Source: Acidobacteriaceae bacterium
Lineage (GTDB): Bacteria; Acidobacteriota; Terriglobia; Terriglobales; Acidobacteriaceae
Assembly (NCBI GenBank): GCA_009781125.1
Contig: WQYS01000016.1
Coordinates: 1 to 15,939 of the forward strand
Direction: 5' to 3'
DNA: 15,939 nucleotides
Shown: one piece after another, positions 1 through 9,000 of the stretch
Layout of the letters: each line of letters starts with the position of its first letter
How positions within the stretch are numbered: the first letter of the stretch is position 1
Notes under the pieces: generated by a model
Database searches by the model: none
The model's input: the letters and a program-made list of their open reading frames with translations, nothing else
Told to the model about the DNA's origin: nothing
Program-made: the position numbers and the translations under genes

Positions 1-3000
1 CAGCGGAGTTGTACATGCGCCGGTGGCCGTCGCGTTCCACGGGAAGCTAGGCCCGATGCCATCGTCAGCCGAACCCGTATTGGGAGTCACCTCAGGATTG
101 CTGGCCGAAACAAACGGGCTATTCATCGTCAACTCATAGTTGCCGATGTTGGTAAGAGTCACCACCTGCGGAGTAGCGTTGGTATACGGGTTCGTAGCTC
201 CGACCGGAGTCGGCGTGGCAAACGTCGCCGCCGACTGGCTTACATCCACCTTGCGGATACGGCCATTGCCGCCATCTGCGATATATAGATTCCCGGCAGC
301 GTCCACGGCCACGCTCCCATAGAACAACGAATAAGACGGATCAAAGTCTGATTGTGGGAAGTTCAATTGAGCATCGGTTGCCGGTCCGCCATCACCCGAA
401 TAGCCACTTCCCGACGCATAGCTGCCCGCTATCGTCGTGATGATTCCTGTTGACGCATCTACGCGACGGACAGCAGCGTGGTTACTATCCTGGATATAAA
501 GATTCCCAGTCCCATCCACCGCCAGAGAACTGGGACCGGACAATTTAGCGCTGGTTGCTGGCCCGCCATCGCCCCAATGGTCTGCATGCGGATCACTACA
601 ACGGAGACATATGCCAGCTACAGTCTCAATGATTCCCGTCGACCCATCGATGCGGCGGATAATGGAATTGAATGTATCCGATAGAAAAATATTTCCATCT
701 CCGTCCACGGCTACACCGCCGATCGCAACCAGCATTGCGCTGAGTGCTGGCCCTCCGTCGCCGTCCGCGCCTGATTCGCATCGACAGCCCGCCACCTTCG
801 TGATGATTCCTGTTGACGCATCTACGCGGCGGAGAACATCATCAAAATTCACGATGTACAGATTTCCAGCTCCGTCCACAGCCAAGCTGGTGGGCCGCTG
901 CAATTGAGCACTGGTTGCCGATCCACCATCACCCGAATAGCCACCTGATCCCGGCGTACCCGCTACCGTCGTAATAATTCCAGTTGACGCATCCACGCGA
1001 CGGACAACCGAGTGGTTGCTATCAGATATATAGAGATTTCCAGCTCCGTCCACCGCCAAGTAGCGTGGATCGTCCAACGTAGCGCTAGTCGCAGGACAAC
1101 CATCGCCAATCGAATCCGTCTGACCTGAACACCCTGCACCACCACCTGCTATCGTCGTGATGGTGCCTGTTGACATCGGCGCAGCTACCCGGCGAACAAC
1201 GTTGCTGCTGGCATCCACAATATAAAGATTCCCTGCAGCATCCAGAACTGTGCCATTGGGAAGCATCGATGCACTAGTCGCAGGACAGCCATCACCTATC
1301 GAATTCGTCTCCGCGCCGCCGCAGCTTCCGGTGCCACCGCCTGCTACTGTCGTGATGATGCCCGGCGTCAGCGCTGCCAGCGGTCCCACGCCCGTGCCCC
1401 AGATATAGGCCGTGGCCAGGGCTGTCGGATACGGAGTGCTGTCACCGCCCGGGCCGCCAGGGCCATCGGAGCCGCAATCTCCCCAGCCGCCGTCGTCGGA
1501 GCAATCGTCAGTGCCGCCGCCGTCGCTTCCGGGTTTATCGCCATCGCGCAGCACCACCGCGCCCATGCGCATTCCCGGAGCCTTCGGCGCAAACCTGACT
1601 GTTACCAGACAGGTGTCGCTAGGACCATAGATCACGTTCGGATCGCAGGTCGTCGCAACCTTCGTATAGTCCAGCGACTCCACACCCTGAGTCACAACAT
1701 GCAGTCCGTCGGTGGCGAACTGAGTCTCTATCGGAACCGTCACCGTACAGGTGCGGCTGTCGTTTACCTGAACCGAGCCAAAGTTATTCCCATTACAGCC
1801 AGCGTCGTTGACGATCTGGTTGAGTGTAGCCGATCCCGCATCATACACCGATCCCGCATCTGGAATGTACGCGCCCGTAATCGCGTGTATGCCGAGCGTA
1901 AGTCCCGATGTCGCACATGTAGCCGTAGCCGTACCCGCTAGAACGCTGCTAAGCGCGACCGACTCGCAGCCGGGAATATCCGCTCCCGTCACGCTGTCGG
2001 TAAACTCTACCGCTCCCGTTGGCGTCGGCCCCGTGCCCACCACCGTCTCTGTGAATGTCACGCTCTGGCCCAGCGTGGACGGATTCTGCGAGGAAGCAAT
2101 CGTTACCGCCGTTGCAGAAGAGATTACCGTATGGCTGGTTGAAGCGGTGGCCGAGTCCAGATAATAGGGAGACCCTGAATCGGGTGTGTAGTACACCTCG
2201 ATCACATGCGGACCAATCGCCAGCATCGTTGAGGCGGCGGTGTAAGTGCACTCCCCGTTGTCCGCGCTGGTCAGCGCGCACGTCCCCAGCGTAGTTGCGG
2301 TTGTTAAATCCACGACTGTTATAGTGCCGGTCGGCGGCGTGCCCGCGTAGGTCAGTGTCCCCGTGACCCTCACCGCATCAACGCCGTAGACCGATGGCTC
2401 CGGAGAAACAGATATGCCGATTGGAGGAGTCTGCACTCCCGTGCCATTCAGCGGAATCGGCTGCGTGGCATAGGGAGAAGTCTTATTCAGGCTGTCGTCC
2501 GTCACCGTGGCGGTCCCGCTGAACGGGCCTACCGTCTGCGGAGTAAACGTAGCCGTAATCGTGCAGGCAGCGCTTGAAACAAGCGTCTGCGGCGTTCCGT
2601 TCGGATTTGTCTGAAGACAGGTGCTGTTAGCCGTGTCCAGCGTAAACGGAGCGGAAACGGACGGATTTGCTCCAGCGGCCAGAGCCGGGTTGAAGGTTAG
2701 AGTGCTCGTGCCGATGTTCTGTATCTGAGCATACGGAGGCACCGTGTTGCTTCCACTTGTAGAACCAACCTCCGTGTTCAGGAAGGTCAGGCCCGGCGTT
2801 GTTGTGCGGACAATCTGCGTTACCGTATTGTCCACGCGATTCGTGACATAGAGGTTTCCCGCAGCATCTATAGCCAGGCCATCTGCCGACGATGATCCCG
2901 CAGGCAGGGTCGCCAACTGGATGACGCAACCGGCATCGTTGACGCATCCGGCGGGAATTTCGGAGACCTTCTCCGTGCCGACATCTGCGACATACACGTT

Positions 3001-6000
3001 CCCGGCGGCATCCACCGCCACGCTCCAGGGAGAGGTAAATCCACTGCTCGACGAACCCAGCACGACCTCCGAGCATGTCGCAGCGATAATATCGTCCGCA
3101 GTACATCCGGCCGGAACCTTTACTACCTGATTGTTGTTCGGATCCGCAACATAGACATTTCCGCTGGCATCTACCGCTACGCCGCGGGGTCCGTTGAACC
3201 CGCTTCCCAGCTTCGTTATCACGCACTGGCCGGCGTCAAAGAGGTCTTGCGTGCAACCAGCCGGAATCGTATATACCGAAGTGGCTGCCGGAGTGTCGGA
3301 GGGAATTGCATTGAGGGCCGCAACATAGACGTTCCCGCTGCCGTCTACCGCGACACTGACCGGGAACTGGAATAGTTGTTTGTCTTCGGTGTTAGTGCCC
3401 AGCACGACCGGGCTGGTGCATCTGGAGTCCGATGTGGGATTGGAAATGGTGGTACATACAGCCGGGTACTCCAGTACCGTCGTAGCGGTGTAGGACGCAG
3501 TATAGAAATTACCTGCTCCATCAATCGCTACGGCAGCCGGAGTGTTGACGTTGGCCAGCGTGGTGATGTTGGGACAGATGGAAGGATCGGCACTGTTTAC
3601 GCAGCTTGCCGGAATCATGTATACCCAGGCAAGGGAATCCGCCACATAGACGTTTCCGGTGCTATCCACGGCCACGCCCCAGGGAGCGCCGAATGCATTC
3701 CCCAATTGCGTTGGCGAACTAAGCGGCGTATTGAACACCGCCTGCGGAGCTATGCCGACGCCGTAGATATAGGACATAGCATAGGGGCCCGGCGCAAAAT
3801 CGCTGCTCCCGCCCGGGTCGCTTCCTTTGTCCGTGCAATTCGGTTTAGGAAAACCGTCATCGTCGATACAGTCATCTTCACTGCCGCCACTGCTGCCAGG
3901 CTGAACCCTGTCGAGCAGTTCCACTGCGCCTTTGCGCAGGCCGGGATACGTCGGAGCAAATGTCACCATCTCCAGGCAGGTCGCGCCTGCCGGATATTCC
4001 GTCGCCACATCACAGGCAAGCGAAGACGGCAGTACAAAGTAGCCGGGAGCCGCCGAATCCGCCGCAGTCGTGGGGTTGAAGTCTAGGCCTGTTACTCCCT
4101 CTGTGACTACGCGAATACTCGTCCCCATGCCACCATCGGGAACCGTCACCTTCACGGCGCAAACCAGCTTATCGCCCACATTTACGCCGCCGAAGTAGTT
4201 CGTGCCGCATAGGGCGTCGTTGATGATCTGCGTCAGCGTGGCGGATATCACCAGAAAGTTCGTGTCCCCGGAGTACTCCGCCTTGATCGTGTAGATGCCC
4301 GCAGGCAGCGTAGAGGTTGATACCTCGGCGATGCCGCCTGCAAGCGGAACCGCCGTTCCCAGCGCAATCGCAGGGCCGCCACTCGCCGGAGTGGCCGTAA
4401 AGGTTACGCTCCCGGTCGCTTCAACCGGGGCCACGGTGGCCGTAAACGTTATACTCTGTCCCGCAGGCGCTGGATTCAGCGACGTAGCCAGCGTCAACTG
4501 ATCGATGTACAGCGTAATCTGCTGGTATCCGGCGTAAGGATACTCGACCTCTGCCACATCGTCATACGCGGTGCCCGACACCTGCACGAGGACATGGAAC
4601 ACTCCCGCCGCTGTCGGCGTGCCCGTAATCTGGCCGCCTGAATCCAACGTCAATCCCGGAGGCAGCGATGACCCGCTGGCGGCAGTCCACGACCACTCGG
4701 CGCTGTCTGGATCGCCGAGCGCTCCGCCCGAGTCCATCTCCACTGTCAGCGCCTGCGAGAAAGCCACTCCAACCGTGCCATTGAGCTGCGTTGGCGTGAT
4801 CGACAGCGTGACGCCAATGCCGTTCAGCGGAATGTTCTGCTCTGCGCCGGACACATTCAGGCTGTCGTCGCTCAGCGCGGCGATGTCGCTAATCAGCCCC
4901 ACTACCGTCGGCGTGAAATTAAAGCCAAGATCACAGATCTCAGAGGCAGCAAGCTGAGTGGCAGACGAGACAAGACACGGACCGGGCATGCCAGTTGCAT
5001 TGGCGCTATCCAGGTCGTAGCTTCCCGCTCCCGCCGTCTGCAAAGCGTAGCCGGGATTCCCCGATCCTAACGGCGAAGTCCAGGTCAGCGGCATGTTCCC
5101 GATGTTCTGCACTATGGCATAGGGCGGCGCCGTAATGCTCTGACTCGTCTGGCCAACCACCGTACCCGGGAAGATCAGGCCCGGAGTCGTCGAGCGGTCA
5201 ATTTTGCTTACGGTGTCACTGTTCGCGACATAGAGGTTCCAGACGCTGTCTACCGCCAAACCATAACCGCTGGTGTCGCTCAGCGTGATGGGGACACAGC
5301 CCGAGGGATCCGGAAGGCTGGCACAACTGGAAGATATCTCCTGCACGCCAGCGCTATTGCTCAATATGTAGACGTTCCCGGCGGGATCGACCGCGATGTC
5401 GGTAGGATTGGCAAGCGGCCCACCCAGTTGAGCGATGCAACCCGAGGGATTACTCGCGCTGGTGCCGTCGGCGATGCAACTGGCCTTAATCCTGTACACA
5501 TATTTTTTGCCGTCGCCATTGCCGGCACCCGCAACGTATACATTTCCGTTCGCGTCCACTCCGACGCCGGTCGCCACACCGATTCCGTTGGCAAGGGTGA
5601 CGCCGCAACTGGATGGACTCGCGCCGTTAATGCAACTGGTTGGAAATTCGGTTACCGTACCGCGGATGTAACTGGCGACAAACACATTCCCGACGTTGTC
5701 AACCGTTATGCCGTAATCCCCGCTATACACGCCGTTGTTCAGTTGAATGGCACAACTGGATGTAGAGTCGGTACAGCCTGCCGGCAACTTATACACAGCT
5801 CCGGAATTGTTCGATACAAAGATATTTCCGGCCCCGTCCACGGCCAGGCCACGGACCTGGCCTGGTCCACGGATCGCGTTGTTGCCGGTGCATTGCGTGC
5901 CGGTAAGAGCGCCGCTGAAACAACCGCCCGGAATCTTATAAATATCAGTCGCGTAGTACCCAAGATAGACGTTCCCGTCGCCATCCACCGCCGTGCCGTC

Positions 6001-9000
6001 AGAGAGGCCCAAATTCGGCACTGAGATCGTCACCTGCTGGGGCGTGTTCAAGGGACTGTTGAACACTAACTGCGGAGCCTGGCCGGTGCCGTAGATATAG
6101 TTCGTAGCGAAAGGCCCCGGCAGGAAATCGCTGGTTCCGGGCGGGTCGCTTCCCTTGCCGTCGCCCGTGCAATCCGAAGGCGGAGGACCGGGAGGGGGAT
6201 TGTCACAATCACTGGGAGCACTCGGCCCAGGATGAATCCGGTCGAGGAACACCACTGCGCCCATGCGTTGGCCGGGGTACTTCGGAGCGAAGGTCACCAG
6301 TTCAAGGCAGGTCGCGCCCGCAGCGTACTCGGTCGTGAGGTTGCATGCCATCGAATCGGGCAAGGTCATGTAGCCCGGGGCCGCCGCATCCGCTGCGGTC
6401 GTGGGGTTGAAGTCCTGGCCTGACGCTCCCTTGGTGAACACGCCAATGCTCGTTGCCAGGCCACCGGCGGGAAGCGTCACCGTCACAGCACATACCTGCT
6501 TGCCGCCTACCGGCACCTCGCCGAAGTCCGGCCCTTTGCAGTTAGCATCGTTGACGATCTGCGTCAGCGTGGCCGAGCTTCCGGTGTAGCCATTGTCGCT
6601 GACATAAGCCGCCGTGACGGTGTACACGCCCGCTGGCAGCGAGGAGTCCGTAATCTGTGCCGTGCCGCTTGTCAGCGTGGTCGATCCGAGATCAATCGAT
6701 GCTCCTCCACCCGCAGGAACCGCCGTAAACGCCACGGTTCCCGCAGCCGCAACCGGAGTCACCCGGGCCGTATACGTGACGCTCTGCCCTTCATACGATG
6801 GATTCGGCGTCGAAGTCACCGTGGTCGTGGTCACCGGGGATGGATCCACTGTGAGCGAGTAATTTTGCGTACCCGTGTTGCCGAGCGCGTCGGTCGCCTC
6901 CACCGTGAAGGTCTTCGTGCCTACCGTAGTCGGCGTACCCGAAAGAACGCCGCTCGCAGACAGGCCGAGGCCATCCGGAAGCGATCCTGTAATGACCGTA
7001 TAGGTATAAGGCCCTGTCCCGCCGCTGGCCGCGAGCGTCTGCGTGTACGCAACACCCACTGTCCCGTTAGGCAGGCTCGCGGGACTGATCGTGATCTCAA
7101 ACGCCGTGCCGTTCAGCAGAATCGTCTGCTTCGCTGGAGGCAGCGCCATGTTCATGCTGTTATCGGTCAGGTCCGCTTCTTCATGGACCGCCCCGACCGC
7201 CGTCGGAACAAAGGTGAACGACAGGTTGCACATCGTGCCCAGATCGAGGCTGGCGGCGCAGGTGGTGTTCCCGTCTGTTTCAAACTGATAGTTCGTAAAA
7301 GGCAGGCCAGAAGGCGCCGCAGGATTCGCCGATCCCAGCGCCGGCGTAAACAACAGCAACTCATTGCCGATGTTATGCAGCGTGGCATAGGGTGGCGTGC
7401 TGCTATCGGTATAACTGCCAATTGCCGTGCTCGGAAAGGTCAGGCTCGCCGTGCTGCGGGCTATTTGGTAAACCGTCCCGGTCTGCGAGTTCATGACGTA
7501 GATGTTTCCGGCTCCATCTACATCAACGTCGGTAATGTTGTTCATCGCCGCGCAGTTGACAGGGTCTGTCGTACAGTTGGAGTCCGCCAGCACGATAACG
7601 CAGCTTGCGTCGGTACAGCCGACAGGAACCACCTTCAGATGCGAGTAGCCGCTCGGCACCTGCCCGGGGTTGTCCGCGACGTAGACGTTACCGGCTGCAT
7701 CCACCGCCAAGCCATAGGGGACGGTGAATCCGCCGCCCACCGTGGCTGGAGTACAATTGCCGCCGATGGCGCAACTGGCCGGAATCTCCTGAATCATCCC
7801 CGCTCCCAACGCACGGGGATTCCCGCTCGAAACGTAGATGTTCCCGCTGCCATCAACCGCCGCAGCCAGCAGACCGCTCGCTCCCGCTGATGTGAACAGC
7901 GTAGCGTAAGTGCAACTCGATGGAGTCGGGCCATGAATACAACCAGACGGAAGCTCATGCAGATCCTTGCTGGTGTTATCCGCCGCGTAGAGATTTCCAA
8001 CTCCGTCCACAGCCAGGCCCATAGGATAGGAGAGACTAGAACCCACCCCGACGACGGAACATGCAGCGCCTGCGTAAGCGGTCGCGGTGCAGTCGGCTGG
8101 AATCATTAGAGCTTGGCCGCTATGCACTCCCATAAAGATGTTTCCCGCCCCATCCACAGCCAGGCCGACGGGCATGGACGAAGGAGACGAGGCGACCGGA
8201 AGTCCACCGCCCATCTGGGTCGAGCAGGAGATGTCCGAGCATCCGGGAGGAAACCTGCGCACAACGAGGTTGTTCGTGGGCGGTTCGGCTTCCAGCGTAT
8301 AGAGGGTTCCGTCTTCTCCCGTTGCCAGGCGCGCACTTATCCCGCCAGTGGCATTTACCGAATCCACCACACTGGTCACAGTAACCGGGCTGGTGAAAAC
8401 CGCCAGCGGAGCGGTCCCGGTGCCACGCAGATATGCCGTCGCAATGACCTTGTTGTTGTTGTCAACCAGCACTAGCGCGCCGTTGCGCGCACCGGGAGCC
8501 TGCGGAGTGAAACTTACAGTCACCGTACAGGTATCACCTGTATTGAACGAGGCATTCGCCGTGCATGTAGTGCCGGAGCCGGGCACCACACTGTAGTCCA
8601 GTCCGGTAACCCCCATGGTCAGGGCCTGCGGCGCGTTGATCGTGCCGCCCACGTCGAACGTGAAAGTCAGCGTGGTCGTAGGAGGCGCTGACGTCCCTAC
8701 TGGAACCGAGTCGAAATCCGTTCCTGAAACACCGAGTCTTACTACCTGCCGGACATAGTTGGGCGGATTCCCAATATAGTCGGCATCATAGATGTTTCCG
8801 CTGCGGTCGAGCGCTATGTCTAAAAGTCCCCTGATGCCGGACATTAAAACGTTGATCGGAGTATTGGGAGGATTGCAATTGACGACAGGGTTGGGACCGT
8901 TGATGCAGGCTGCATCGTACTTCCTCAGCGTGCCGTCGCCTCCACCGGCCGTAGTGCTTCCAACATAGAGGTTTCCGGCGGTATCCACCGCTAAACTCCA

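Noticed and set aside
2627..3226. 199-codon minus-strand frame
   Set aside because: It is out of frame with the giant gene, which reads clean NHL blades through the same bases; its product is low in recognisable content.
6865..7890. 341-codon plus-strand open frame, plus similar ones at 3376-4086 and 5428-6024
   Set aside because: They are antisense to well-formed NHL/Ig coding sequence. Their translations are Arg-rich without recognisable motifs and arise from the base pattern of the opposite strand.
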